DNA of 23,641 bases from a virus: the IMG/VR virus record IMGVR_UViG_3300028025_003577, positions 1 through 23,641 of that record; one strand, written 5' to 3'. The notes beneath the pieces are model-generated. The model was not told the origin of the DNA. It did no database searches and worked only from the letters and a program-made list of their open reading frames with translations. Within the stretch, counting starts at the first letter, position 1. Each line of letters starts with the position of its first letter. Below are positions 6,464-14,043 of this stretch, in pieces. Both the position numbers and the translations under genes were made by a program.

Positions 6464-8997
6464 TGTTTTATAATCATATTTATAATTTACAATTTAAAGG
6501 TAATGACCAAGTAGGTACTGCTTATTTCTATAAAGTAAAATTTGAGAAAAGAGAAGCTACTGTTAGAACTCCTGATGTAATAGATTTAATTCCGGCACAG
6601 AATGAACCTTTTGTTTTAAATTATAAAGCTACTGAAGATAATATATTTTCTCCTATTCGCGCTTCTTTTGCGGATATAAAATGTTTTATCCCTGCTAATT
6701 CTTTAGTACAACCTTCTGATTTCTTTTTTGATACTGATGAATATACTTGGAGAGTTACTCTTTATGAAAATAATGGTACAACTGATTCTATAAAGTGGAG
6801 AGGATTTCTTTTGCCTGATGTTATACAATATGAATGGCAAGAACAATATTACCTTCAATTAACTGCAAGTGATAATTTAGCCACTTTAAAAGATATTAAA
6901 TATTCAAGAGAAGATTACTACGCTTTATACGAAGACACTTCTGTTTATAATGGTATTTCGGTAAAAGATTTTATTTGCAGATTATTAAAAAAGACTGGAA
7001 GTGATTTAAATGTTGCAATATTTTCTCAACTTAAAATAGGGGAAACTCTTTATAATGTAGCAAATTTAAAACTTTCTGATTATTCAGGAATGGATTGGAA
7101 GTCATTTACTCCAAAAGATTGCTATTTCCTTATAACTAATTTAATGCGTTCTTTAGGATGTGTTTTATATCAATCAAATTCAAATGCTACTTGGTATGTA
7201 ATATCTATTGGTGATGTTGCAGTAAATGATTTAGTTACTGACGGAGGATTTAGTATAGCTGGTGCTTTACCTCCACTATATGAATATTGGTCAACAGTTG
7301 GTGATGTAGTTAATTCTCCAACAGGAGGTTTAAATGGAAGTCAGTGTCCTAAAATATTTGGAGATAACGCTTCTTATGTTAGTCAAGATTTAGCTTTTCA
7401 AATTGCTGAATATACTATTTCTTTTTGGGCAAAGAATTTTGATTCTGGTAGTTCTCCAAAAGCAGTTGTAAGAATTGAAATAGATGGTGTTGAAGAATTT
7501 AGTCAAGGTACTACTGATGATTGGGTTTATTATGAATTTTCTTATACTGCAAGTGCAGGTACATTTAGTATTAATTTCTTCAATAATAATGATGATTCAA
7601 CAGGTTATCTTTTAATTGATAATATATCAGTTAGTCAAAAGTTTCAAAATGGTTTAAAGTATGATATTGATGGGACTTACTTAAGTGTTTTTACTTTTAA
7701 TTTCTATTCTTCTATTGGTAATTCTGGAAATGTTATTTGGTCGGATGTTAATCAATTAGTTTCATTAAATAAAAGATTAACTGGTGTTCAATATGTTTAT
7801 CCAAATTTTGAAAGAAATTTAGTTGATAATTTTGGGTTTTATAAAGATTATGCAACTACTACACAAATTCCAACAGATTGGCAAGAAGAAGGTATATTTG
7901 GATTTTTTCAAAAATATGATGCTGAAAATACTCCATTTGACGCTAAGACATTAAATGTATTTGAAAAACAAGCTAATTCAGGACCATTAGATCTAAATAA
8001 TTATCTATACACAAATATGTTGTTGACTAATTTTGCAACAGATTTACCTCCTAGATTAGCTATTAAAGTAGAGTGCGCACTAAAATTTACTCCTGATCAT
8101 AATGATAACGATTATATAAATATTGCATTTGTTAAATCTTCAGCCGGAACTCCTGGATCGGCAGGAGGAACAAGATATTTAAATTACACAGGTGATTGGG
8201 TACAATATTCTGCAAGTTCATATTTTGATAAAAATACAAGAATACCAATTTTATTATCAGAAAAAGATAATTGGATAAATTTTAAATGTTTAAGTAAAAC
8301 TGATTCTATTTTTAATTTTGGTACTTTAATTATAAGACCTCAAGTAAATAATAATTTTGAAAATACATTTGTAGAATTTGATAACTTTAAAGTAAGTATT
8401 ATACCGCAAGGATGGGAAAATGTTATTGCTAATATGTATGTTAGTACAAATCTTCCAAATACACAAATAAGTACAAATCTTTTTTCAAATATTTATAGAT
8501 TAGAAAATTTACAATATCAAGGAGGAAGAATTGGTAGTTATCAATCACAAATTATTGAAGATTTTATTGGATTTGTGGGTGAAGCGGGGACAATTATAAC
8601 TTCTGATAGATGGTTAAGAATTTGGGAAGTTTATAATCCTGAAATTTCTGAAAAAAGAGGAAGAAGTTTAAATAATTGTACAACAAGTTCAATTTTATCT
8701 TTTTATCAATCTACCTGGCAAAAATTTACAGGTAATGTTTACGGTAAAAATATATCTTTTGGGCAAGTCTTTAATATAGCTTTAGCACAAGGTTTACACT
8801 TTATGCACGAGGCATCTTTTGATTATGTATCAAACAAAACAAATATCACTACACATCAAAGCCAAACTGATAAATTAGAAACAGGTTTCCGGTCTTGGGC
8901 TACAAATGTTAACGATATGGCAGCAGGTCAAGGACAACCAGGAAGCACTACTTCTAAAATACAAGATGTTGAAAGTTTAATTACACCTGGAGAATAA
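6463..8997 (+). CDS. Large tail-tip / receptor-binding protein with two jelly-roll modules
   Basis: 844 residues directly after the tape measure gene, so it most likely forms the tail tip. The N-terminal ~250 residues (YNHIYNLQFKGND, TYFYKVKFEKREA, RGFLLPDVIQYEW..YYLQLTASDNLATLKDI) look like the hub-type protein found in many Bacteroidota phages after the tape measure. Residues about 255-390 have the CBM-like frame: DGGFS at the start, YTISFWAKNF, WVYYEFSYTASAGTFSINFF and LLIDNISVS at the end. A second, longer module from about 449 to 645 starts NLVDNFGFY, has LPPRLAIKVECALKF and ends VEFDNFKVSI. These suggest glycan binding. The last ~190 residues are not recognised. The stop overlaps the next start (TAATG at 8995-8999). 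Confidence 0.8.
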   Translation: MFYNHIYNLQFKGNDQVGTAYFYKVKFEKREATVRTPDVIDLIPAQNEPFVLNYKATEDNIFSPIRASFADIKCFIPANSLVQPSDFFFDTDEYTWRVTLYENNGTTDSIKWRGFLLPDVIQYEWQEQYYLQLTASDNLATLKDIKYSREDYYALYEDTSVYNGISVKDFICRLLKKTGSDLNVAIFSQLKIGETLYNVANLKLSDYSGMDWKSFTPKDCYFLITNLMRSLGCVLYQSNSNATWYVISIGDVAVNDLVTDGGFSIAGALPPLYEYWSTVGDVVNSPTGGLNGSQCPKIFGDNASYVSQDLAFQIAEYTISFWAKNFDSGSSPKAVVRIEIDGVEEFSQGTTDDWVYYEFSYTASAGTFSINFFNNNDDSTGYLLIDNISVSQKFQNGLKYDIDGTYLSVFTFNFYSSIGNSGNVIWSDVNQLVSLNKRLTGVQYVYPNFERNLVDNFGFYKDYATTTQIPTDWQEEGIFGFFQKYDAENTPFDAKTLNVFEKQANSGPLDLNNYLYTNMLLTNFATDLPPRLAIKVECALKFTPDHNDNDYINIAFVKSSAGTPGSAGGTRYLNYTGDWVQYSASSYFDKNTRIPILLSEKDNWINFKCLSKTDSIFNFGTLIIRPQVNNNFENTFVEFDNFKVSIIPQGWENVIANMYVSTNLPNTQISTNLFSNIYRLENLQYQGGRIGSYQSQIIEDFIGFVGEAGTIITSDRWLRIWEVYNPEISEKRGRSLNNCTTSSILSFYQSTWQKFTGNVYGKNISFGQVFNIALAQGLHFMHEASFDYVSNKTNITTHQSQTDKLETGFRSWATNVNDMAAGQGQPGSTTSKIQDVESLITPGE

Positions 8998-9266
8998 TGA
9001 ATGAGTTAAAAGAAATAAACGACCAGCTTAAAAGTTTGTCTATAAATGTAGAAATGATTAGCCAAGCCATTACAGGCTCAAAGCTAAATAGAAACGGCAT
9101 CCTTCAAAGATTAGAATTAATCGAAGAAACTTTAGAAGATACTGAAAAAAGTGTGCAAGAAGTAAGGGATTATAATACTGGGATAAATTGGGCAGTAAGA
9201 ATTGGTGCTTTTATATTAACGATAACAGGTATAACTTTTATTAAAGACTACTTATGGCACAAATAA
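8997..9266 (+). CDS. Coiled-coil protein with C-terminal membrane anchor (lysis-associated candidate)
   Basis: 89 residues. Residues 1-60 are an acidic amphipathic helix (INDQLKSLSINVEMI, LQRLELIEETLEDTEKSVQEV). They are followed by one hydrophobic segment, about 67-83 (NWAVRIGAFILTITGITFI), and a short KDYLWHK end. That shape, a cytosolic or periplasmic coiled coil with one C-terminal TM, matches XhlA-type hemolysin/holin partners. It overlaps the lysozyme gene by 13 bases. It is either part of the holin system or a tail-associated membrane protein; lysis is favoured by its neighbours (lysozyme and a two-TM protein). Confidence 0.7.
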   Translation: MNELKEINDQLKSLSINVEMISQAITGSKLNRNGILQRLELIEETLEDTEKSVQEVRDYNTGINWAVRIGAFILTITGITFIKDYLWHK

Positions 9267-9706
9267 GCGAAGATGGTTTAAAACTATTAGTTGAGTTTGA
9301 AGGCTTAAAATTAGAAAGTTACCAGTGTAGTGCTGCGGTTTGGACAATTGGAATCGGTTCGACTAAATACGATAATGGTCAGCCTGTAAAGAAAGGCGAT
9401 AAAATAACCGAAGAGGAGGCTTATAAGCTATTCCTTGATACTTCTGATACTTACACTGCTTGTATTAAGAGATATGTTATTAGACCGCTTAAACAGAATG
9501 AATTTGATGCTTTATTTTGCTTATGTTATAATATTGGTTGCGGAGCGTTTGCAAAGTCATCTTTGGTTAAGTTTATTAATGGTGGTCAAACGATTGAGAA
9601 GATTAAGGTTGGCTTTATGATGTGGATTAAAGTAGGTGGTGTAGTTAGTAAAGGATTAATGAGAAGAAGATTAAGGGAGTTCAACTTGTATGCGAAAATT
9701 AAATAA
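9254..9706 (+). CDS. GH24 endolysin (phage lysozyme)
   Basis: 150 residues. The T4/P22-type lysozyme core is obvious: LLVEFEGLKLESYQCSAAVWTIGIGST. The catalytic pattern E-x8-(D/C)-x5-T is satisfied by E16, C25 and T31, with Cys in the place of the T4 Asp, an accepted variant in GH24. Further motifs: ITEEEAYKLFL, KQNEFDALFCLCYNIGCGAF (the usual N/Q-x-x-F-D-A-L-x-x-x-x-x-N-I-G), and GLMRRRLREFNLY (the G-L-x-x-R-R-x-x-E-x-x-L-Y end). It cleaves the glycan strands of peptidoglycan. There is no signal peptide or SAR segment, so it needs a holin to reach the wall. It overlaps both neighbours. Confidence 0.95.
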   Translation: MAQISEDGLKLLVEFEGLKLESYQCSAAVWTIGIGSTKYDNGQPVKKGDKITEEEAYKLFLDTSDTYTACIKRYVIRPLKQNEFDALFCLCYNIGCGAFAKSSLVKFINGGQTIEKIKVGFMMWIKVGGVVSKGLMRRRLREFNLYAKIK

Positions 9707-9881
9707 TACACTTTCTACTGTATTTGGAGCGATTGTAGCTATTGCGAATGCTTGGATTACTATTGACTGGGATAATTTTATATGGTCTTTAAATACTTGT
9801 ATTAAGCTATTCCTTTCGGCTTTAATTGCTTTGGGTGGTTATATGACAACAATAAATCGTAAGCCTTTGAATAAGAGATAA
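9690..9881 (+). CDS. Small two-TM protein, holin candidate
   Basis: 63 residues with two hydrophobic stretches, about 9-25 (STVFGAIVAIANAWITI) and 38-54 (IKLFLSALIALGGYMTT), separated by a short polar hinge, and a basic end (NRKPLNKR). The size, two TMs and charged C-terminus are the normal shape of a class II holin. The start codon overlaps the end of the endolysin gene by 17 bases, and holin/endolysin pairs are often adjacent. The sequence itself has no family signature I can name; the call is from shape and context. Confidence 0.65.
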   Translation: MRKLNNTLSTVFGAIVAIANAWITIDWDNFIWSLNTCIKLFLSALIALGGYMTTINRKPLNKR

Positions 9882-9910
9882 ATAATAACTACATTCGAGA
9901 AAAAAACTTT

Positions 9911-10756
9911 ATGCACAGACCAAGACTATCAGAAACTGAATTTAACCAATATCAGTTAAAGAAACTTACCGACAAAAAAACTTACAAACTATTTGTATTT
10001 TCTGATCCGCACGGTTGGCTTGCAGACCTTAAATGTTTAAGGGTAATCAACAACATTCTACAACACAATAAATTTGATGAAGTCTGTATCAACGGAGATA
10101 TAGTAGATTTGCCTTTTGTTTCTAAACATACGAATAAACTTTTTATGGATGGTATCTTAAAAGGATATAATGAAGTAGAGGAGTTTAGATACACCGAAGA
10201 ACAGATTCTAAAGCCTTTAAGACTTTCAACGGATGCAAAGATTACTATAAGAACTGGCAATCACGATGAGCGAGTTACAAAGCCTTTTTTATTATCCAAA
10301 GGACAATTAGCAAGATTAGCTATTCTTTATAAACATTTTGAATCAACGAAGTTTGAAGAGATGTTACACTTGGCTGAGAACGATATGGTTTATGACCCTA
10401 CGGATGTCTTTAATTACTTTGATATTTTTGATATTACTCACGGATTATCTTTAACAAAAAACGCAAGTGAGAAGAATATAATTGAGTATTGGGGTTCGGG
10501 TTGCACAGGACACTCACACAGGCTTGGAATGCGATACATTCGTAATAGGCATAATATTAATGCTTGGTTTGAGGTTGGATGCACCAGGCTTATGGAAGCA
10601 GTAGAATATCTACCAACAGGCAAGATAGCTGATTGGTGTCAAGGCTTTTTAGAGGTTACTTTTAAGATTGATGGCGACAAGGTTTTATTCTTTGCACAAC
10701 CACACGCTATTATTGATTATAAATGTGTTTATAACGGTGTTTTATATGGAGAATAA
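9911..10756 (+). CDS. Calcineurin-like metallophosphoesterase
   Basis: 281 residues with all five metallophosphoesterase motifs: D32-x-H34 (SDPHG), G62-D-x-x-D66 (NGDIVD), G116-N-H-D/E (TGNHDE, N117 and H118), H177-G178 (THGLS), and G200-H-S-H203 (TGHSHR). The DxH, GDxxD, GNHD and GHxH residues coordinate two metal ions. Substrates in this superfamily range from DNA ends to nucleotides and phosphoproteins; none is suggested here. It lies between lysis-type genes and small ORFs, with an AT-rich leader before ATG and an 11-base overlap with the next gene. A nuclease role in host DNA breakdown or a nucleotide phosphatase role are both open. Confidence 0.92.
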   Translation: MHRPRLSETEFNQYQLKKLTDKKTYKLFVFSDPHGWLADLKCLRVINNILQHNKFDEVCINGDIVDLPFVSKHTNKLFMDGILKGYNEVEEFRYTEEQILKPLRLSTDAKITIRTGNHDERVTKPFLLSKGQLARLAILYKHFESTKFEEMLHLAENDMVYDPTDVFNYFDIFDITHGLSLTKNASEKNIIEYWGSGCTGHSHRLGMRYIRNRHNINAWFEVGCTRLMEAVEYLPTGKIADWCQGFLEVTFKIDGDKVLFFAQPHAIIDYKCVYNGVLYGE

Positions 10757-10961
10757 AGAAGAGGAAATATTTGATGTAACTGATGGCGAGATTTTAGAGG
10801 AACTTAAATTCTTTGTTTATTTTCTTTTTGAATTAGAGGAAAAAAGTTTACTTTTATTCCCAAGTTACAAAACCTTAACACAAGCAAGGTTAATTAAAAT
10901 GATTGAAACACGATTAGACTTTTTAGATTATGATGAAGACAAAGAGGGAGATGTTAGTTGA
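10746..10961 (+). CDS. Small acidic hypothetical protein
   Basis: 71 residues from the ATG at 10746; a longer version starting at 10668 would sit inside the phosphoesterase gene and is unlikely. The 11-base overlap with that gene argues for coupled translation. Composition is acidic at both ends (MENKEEEIFDVTDGE, DYDEDKEGDV) with a helical middle (LEELKFFVYFLFELEEKSLLLF, ARLIKMIETRLDFLDY). No motif is recognised. Confidence 0.65.
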   Translation: MENKEEEIFDVTDGEILEELKFFVYFLFELEEKSLLLFPSYKTLTQARLIKMIETRLDFLDYDEDKEGDVS

Positions 10962-11073
10962 GAAATTAAAAGAATTATACAACCAAATTGAAATAGTACG
11001 AAGAGAATTAATAACCGAAACAAATAAAGAAAAACTAAAAGAGAAACAAAATGAAAACTATCGAAGAAATTAA
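10951..11073 (+). CDS. Tiny coiled-coil ORF, 40 aa
   Basis: ATG at 10951, preceded by AGAGGGAG (purine-rich), overlaps the preceding gene by 11 bases and runs 40 codons to TAA at 11071-11073, overlapping the next gene (ATG 11051) by 23 bases. It encodes a strongly charged helix (LVEKLKELYNQIEIVRRELITE, KEKLKEKQNENYRRN). Without it there would be a roughly 90-base gap in an otherwise tightly packed cluster. Short length makes this tentative. Confidence 0.4.
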   Translation: MLVEKLKELYNQIEIVRRELITETNKEKLKEKQNENYRRN

Positions 11074-11380
11074 CCATTTAGAGAATTGCGAATGCTCGGA
11101 GATTTGCACTAATTGCAGCGTTAAATATCAATTTAAACCTATCGAATTAACAGGGAGTAAAATAGCTGATATAGTTACAAAGCCTAAATACTACAAAGTA
11201 GAGATTAAAGGAGTGCCGGTGGATGTGATTGATATTGCAAATGCTTACAATTTATCATTTATGAAAGGTAATGCTATTAAGTATATTTTAAGAGCAGGTA
11301 AGAAGGATTTATTAGTCCAGGACTTAAAGAAAGCTATTGAGTGTTTAAATAGAGAGATTGAGTATGAAGGCGGTAAGTAG
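11051..11380 (+). CDS. DUF3310 family phage protein
   Basis: 109 residues. The C-terminal 70 residues match DUF3310: VTKPKYYKVE, PVDVIDIANAYNLSFMKGNAIKYILRAGKKD, and DLKKAIECLNREIEYE. This module is common in phages and prophages, sometimes described as nucleotide-kinase-like, but its biochemical role is not established. The N-terminus carries a cysteine cluster (CECSEICTNC) that could bind zinc and is not part of the usual domain. ATG at 11051 follows an A-rich stretch (AAAGAGAAACAAA). Confidence 0.82.
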   Translation: MKTIEEINHLENCECSEICTNCSVKYQFKPIELTGSKIADIVTKPKYYKVEIKGVPVDVIDIANAYNLSFMKGNAIKYILRAGKKDLLVQDLKKAIECLNREIEYEGGK

Positions 11381-11436
11381 GAATATTACTTTATTTTGGT
11401 TAAATTTGCGAAAGGAACTTAATGTTAGTTTAAATT

Positions 11437-11643
11437 ATGGCAAAGAAATCAAAAGAAATAAAAGAAGACTTAAATATAGAAGTTACAACCGAAATAGAGC
11501 AGGTAAACCCTTTGACTATTTCCGAGTGCTGCAAGACTGAATACATATCTTCGGGAACCAAAGTCTATTGTTCAAAGTGCAAGGCTGATTGCCGTTTAGA
11601 AAGACAAAAGAAACTAATTAAGTTATGGTCGCCAAAAAAATAA
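11437..11643 (+). CDS. Small zinc-ribbon protein
   Basis: 68 residues with a charged N-terminus and a compact cysteine core: SECCKTEYISSG then VYCSKCKADC, i.e. CC-x(12)-C-x2-C-x3-C, the layout of a small zinc ribbon. No other domain is present. It overlaps the next gene (ATG 11625) by 19 bases. Zinc ribbons of this size in phages are usually nucleic-acid or protein-binding adaptors; the partner is unknown. The upstream 56 bases hold no gene. Confidence 0.7.
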   Translation: MAKKSKEIKEDLNIEVTTEIEQVNPLTISECCKTEYISSGTKVYCSKCKADCRLERQKKLIKLWSPKK

Positions 11644-12059
11644 TACTTGGATTGGTAGTAATTTTACTACTATCTTCTTGTAAGTCTAAAAAGTTGGTAG
11701 AAACTACAAAAGTGGATTCGGTTATAACTACGGTTCAAAAAGTAGAATTAGCTACCGATTCAAGTGATATTGAAACTACCGAAGAAATAGCTTATGTTTT
11801 TGATACATTAGTAAACCATCAGGTTACTCCATTAGAAGCTATTAGAGGCGATTACAAGTACAAACTAAAGGCAATCCATATAAAGAGGCACATCAAAGAA
11901 AGGAAGCGCTTACAGAGCCTTAAAATCGATAAGAAAGAAAACAAGGCTATTAAGGTCCAAAAGGTTTCTACTATTGAAGAGAAGCCAAAAAATAACACTA
12001 CTTTATTCTTAATATTGGGTATTGCTATCGCAGTTTACCTAATCCTAAAAAAACTTTAA
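11625..12059 (+). CDS. Lipoprotein with C-terminal TM, u-spanin candidate
   Basis: 144 residues. The N-terminus is a lipoprotein signal: KK, then ILGLVVILLLSSC with the lipobox L-S-S-C and Cys19 as the lipidated residue. The C-terminus is a clear membrane segment, about 125-142 (TTLFLILGIAIAVYLIL), ending KKL. In between is a charged periplasmic linker rich in Lys/Glu. An outer-membrane lipid anchor plus an inner-membrane TM in one chain is the defining architecture of unimolecular spanins (T1 gp11 type), which fuse inner and outer membranes in the last step of lysis of Gram-negative hosts. The nearby endolysin fits. Alternative: an Rz1-like or unrelated envelope protein. Confidence 0.72.
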   Translation: MVAKKIILGLVVILLLSSCKSKKLVETTKVDSVITTVQKVELATDSSDIETTEEIAYVFDTLVNHQVTPLEAIRGDYKYKLKAIHIKRHIKERKRLQSLKIDKKENKAIKVQKVSTIEEKPKNNTTLFLILGIAIAVYLILKKL

Positions 12060-12091
12060 AAATAATTTCTTTGATTATCAGTTAGTTACAA

Positions 12092-12123
12092 TTTGCAAAT
12101 GCACTTTAGTAAAATAATATTTG
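12092..12123 (+). promoter_or_regulatory. Candidate Bacteroidota promoter for the early block
   Basis: TTTG at 12092-12095, 19 bases, then TA-AATA-like TAATATTTG (12115-12123), one base off the -7 consensus TAnnTTTG. The spacing and both elements fit the Bacteroidota consensus. The gene-free leader 12124-12168 precedes a run of recombination and replication genes, so this probably starts the early operon. No terminator hairpin was seen between 12060 and 12091. Confidence 0.55.
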
Positions 12124-12168
12124 TAGATATAATTTTAATTAAGACATTTGTGAACCAAACAATAAGAA

Positions 12169-12354
12169 ATGATTTACAACAAACAACAAGCAGCAGAGAT
12201 CAAGGCTTTAGAAGTCGGGGATACTCTAAATGTAGATGAGCGAGAAGGCAATCGAATCCGAGCCTTACTGGCATACTACAAAAAATTCAACGGCAAGGTT
12301 TATTCTTGCAAAGGTAAAATCGAAAACTCTTTAACAATCACCAGAACAAAATGA
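12169..12354 (+). CDS. Small hypothetical protein, first gene of early block
   Basis: 61 residues, basic, helix-rich at the start (NKQQAAEIKALEVGDTL), then EREGNRIRALLAYYKKFNGKVYSCKGKIENSLTITRTK, which reads like a small nucleic-acid-binding module with a helix (EGNRIRALLAYYKK) and a beta hairpin. It is the first gene behind the promoter candidate at 12092-12123 and overlaps the next gene by 4 bases (ATGA). Short proteins at this place are often early regulators; that is inference. Confidence 0.65.
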   Translation: MIYNKQQAAEIKALEVGDTLNVDEREGNRIRALLAYYKKFNGKVYSCKGKIENSLTITRTK

Positions 12355-12707
12355 AAAAAATCCCAAACCCAATCATCAGCGAAATCGAAGTAGTTCAAGG
12401 CGACAATTTTGAAAGCTATTATGTTGAGTACACCAACAAATTTATTATCTATTACCACAACTTTGAGTTCTTAGAATTAAGAGCCTGGATTATTGACAAC
12501 TACGATACTTCAAGAGGTCAAGTAAAAATTGAGTTAGAACCTACAAGTATTGAAACGGCAGAAAATCCGATTTACTTTACACAAGAAATTGACGAGTTTA
12601 TTAGAGAAAACTACGAAGAAATCATCTTAGAGATGCTTACTCAACCAACTTTAACTTCTCAATCTTATTTAGGTACTGCACTTTATAACATTTGTCGCCC
12701 AAGATAA
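12351..12707 (+). CDS. Hypothetical early protein
   Basis: 118 residues, acidic, with aromatic-rich beta-like segments (NFESYYVEYTNKFIIYYHNFEFLELRAW) and helical C-terminal part (EIDEFIRENYEEIILEMLTQPT). No motif or TM segment recognised. Joined by ATGA overlap to the gene before and by TAATG (12705-12709) to the gene after, so it is part of the early operon. Confidence 0.65.
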   Translation: MKKIPNPIISEIEVVQGDNFESYYVEYTNKFIIYYHNFEFLELRAWIIDNYDTSRGQVKIELEPTSIETAENPIYFTQEIDEFIRENYEEIILEMLTQPTLTSQSYLGTALYNICRPR

Positions 12708-12943
12708 TGAGCATAATCACAGTACACAAATTTATTAATAATCCGCCGAAGGAAAGTAAGTTGGATAAGTTAATCAGACTTTACAAGCAAACCTTAGCAG
12801 ATGGTAATTATTGCAAATCAGTTCAAGCTATGTACCTTATCAATCGCTTTAAAGAGGCTGAAATACAAAGAGTTACAAACGAATATGAACACCATATTGC
12901 TAAGCAAATAATTAAAAATAATTATCTTAATTTAATCAAATAA
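12707..12943 (+). CDS. Hypothetical early protein, basic and helical
   Basis: 78 residues from the ATG at 12707 (TAATG junction); a TTG-start version from 12692 is not needed. The protein is a run of helices with basic ends (ESKLDKLIRLYKQTLADG, CKSVQAMYLINRFKEAEIQRVTNEYEHHIAKQIIK). No named domain. It precedes the ERF gene with a 29-base AT-rich gap. Confidence 0.65.
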   Translation: MSIITVHKFINNPPKESKLDKLIRLYKQTLADGNYCKSVQAMYLINRFKEAEIQRVTNEYEHHIAKQIIKNNYLNLIK

Positions 12944-12972
12944 TTGTATCTTTAAAAACCAAAACCAAGATT

Positions 12973-13533
12973 ATGTCATTATTAAATATTCAATCAGAAT
13001 TAAAAGCACCTAAGAATCAGTATAATTCTTTTGGTAAATACAAGTATCGTTCTACGGAAGATATTTTAGAAGCCTTAAAGCCTTTATTGTTAAAATACGA
13101 ATGTGTTATGACAATATCGGATAAAATCGAAGAGAAAGCAGGAATAATCTTTTGCGAAACTTATATTCAATTTTTTGATAAAGATGGTAAAGAGTTTAAT
13201 AGTTGCGCTTCTGCGGGTATTGATCCCAACAGAAAAGGTATGGATATTGCACAGAGTTTTGGTGCGAGTTCCAGTTATGCTCGGAAATATGCTCTTAATG
13301 GTTTATTCCTTATTGATGATACCAAAGATGCTGATGCAACGAATATGCACGATGCAGTCAAAATGGTAGAAGAAAAACTTAAGCCAATCTTAAAAGTAGG
13401 TACTGAATTGTTTGATAAATGCAGAGCAGGTTTCTTAAAGGATGCAAATAATTTAACCTATATCCAAGAAACATACACAATGGATGCAGAGACCTTAAGA
13501 TTACTAACTGTTAAGCCTAACGAAATACTTTAA
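12973..13533 (+). CDS. ERF-family single-strand annealing protein
   Basis: 186 residues. The ERF core is clear: N-terminal NSFGKYKYRSTEDILEALKPLLLKYECVMTISD, then IFCETYIQFFDKDGKEF, and the signature DIAQSFGASSSYARKYALNGLFLIDDTKDADA, matching G-S/A-x-x-S-Y-A-R-x-Y-A-L-x-x-L-F/L-x-I-x-D-D. ERF proteins anneal complementary single strands in phage homologous recombination, often with an SSB and an exonuclease. An SSB-like gene follows two genes later. C-terminal 60 residues are less conserved, as usual. The gene starts after a 29-base AT-rich gap. Confidence 0.9.
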   Translation: MSLLNIQSELKAPKNQYNSFGKYKYRSTEDILEALKPLLLKYECVMTISDKIEEKAGIIFCETYIQFFDKDGKEFNSCASAGIDPNRKGMDIAQSFGASSSYARKYALNGLFLIDDTKDADATNMHDAVKMVEEKLKPILKVGTELFDKCRAGFLKDANNLTYIQETYTMDAETLRLLTVKPNEIL

Positions 13534-13542
13534 AGCATTTAT

Positions 13543-14025
13543 ATGATAAATAACAATGCGATTAATGACCTTGAGAAGGCACAAATCATAGACTTTGAAA
13601 ACATTAGTAAATCTTCAATATCTCATGCAGTAGAATTAATATCTATTCCAATTATCGAAGGAGAAATATTAGCAAGTAAAAAAATAGTTCAATTTATTGC
13701 ATTAAAAGATTTATTAGAAGATGTAATTACAAAAATAAGACCTTCTGCAATGGAAGAACTTAAGCTATCTAAAGGAGAAGGAATTAATATCTTTGGTGCT
13801 AAGGTAGAACCAGCTACTACAAGTAAATATGATTTTACCGCTTGTGATGACTTTGAATGGAATAAGTTAAATGCTGAATTAGCTGATATTAAAGCTAAAA
13901 TGAAAGAAAGAGAATCTTTTTTAAAAGCTATCAAATCAGCAGTATACTTGCCAGAAACTGGAGAAGTAGTCAATCCTCCAATAGTTTTAAGGACCGAAAC
14001 AATTAAAGTAACAATTCAAAAATAA
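13543..14025 (+). CDS. Hypothetical recombination-associated protein
   Basis: 160 residues between the ERF gene and the SSB-like gene, with gaps of only 9 and 18 bases. A helical first half (KIVQFIALKDLLEDVITKIRPSAMEELKL), then KGEGINIFGAKVEPATTSKYDFTACDDFEWNKLNAELADIKAKMKERESFLKAI, a coiled segment, and a short C-terminal beta tail. The pattern E-x-A-T-T-x-x-Y-D-F-x-A-C-x-D...W...L is reminiscent of small phage proteins found near annealing proteins, but I do not recognise a named family. A recombination mediator or nuclease accessory role is inferred from position only. Confidence 0.7.
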   Translation: MINNNAINDLEKAQIIDFENISKSSISHAVELISIPIIEGEILASKKIVQFIALKDLLEDVITKIRPSAMEELKLSKGEGINIFGAKVEPATTSKYDFTACDDFEWNKLNAELADIKAKMKERESFLKAIKSAVYLPETGEVVNPPIVLRTETIKVTIQK

Positions 14026-14043
14026 CCCTTTAAAAAAAATAAA

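Noticed and set aside
9435-9620. ORF inside the endolysin gene in another frame
   Set aside because: The Leu/Arg-rich product is a frame shadow of the clearly coding GH24 frame.
11403-11410. TAAATTTG-like site before the zinc-ribbon gene
   Set aside because: No upstream partner element at 19-23 bases; not enough to call a promoter.
11358-11540. ORF overlapping the end of the DUF3310 gene and the start of the zinc-ribbon gene
   Set aside because: It overlaps both real genes in other frames and has no motif; the zinc-ribbon frame explains the region better.
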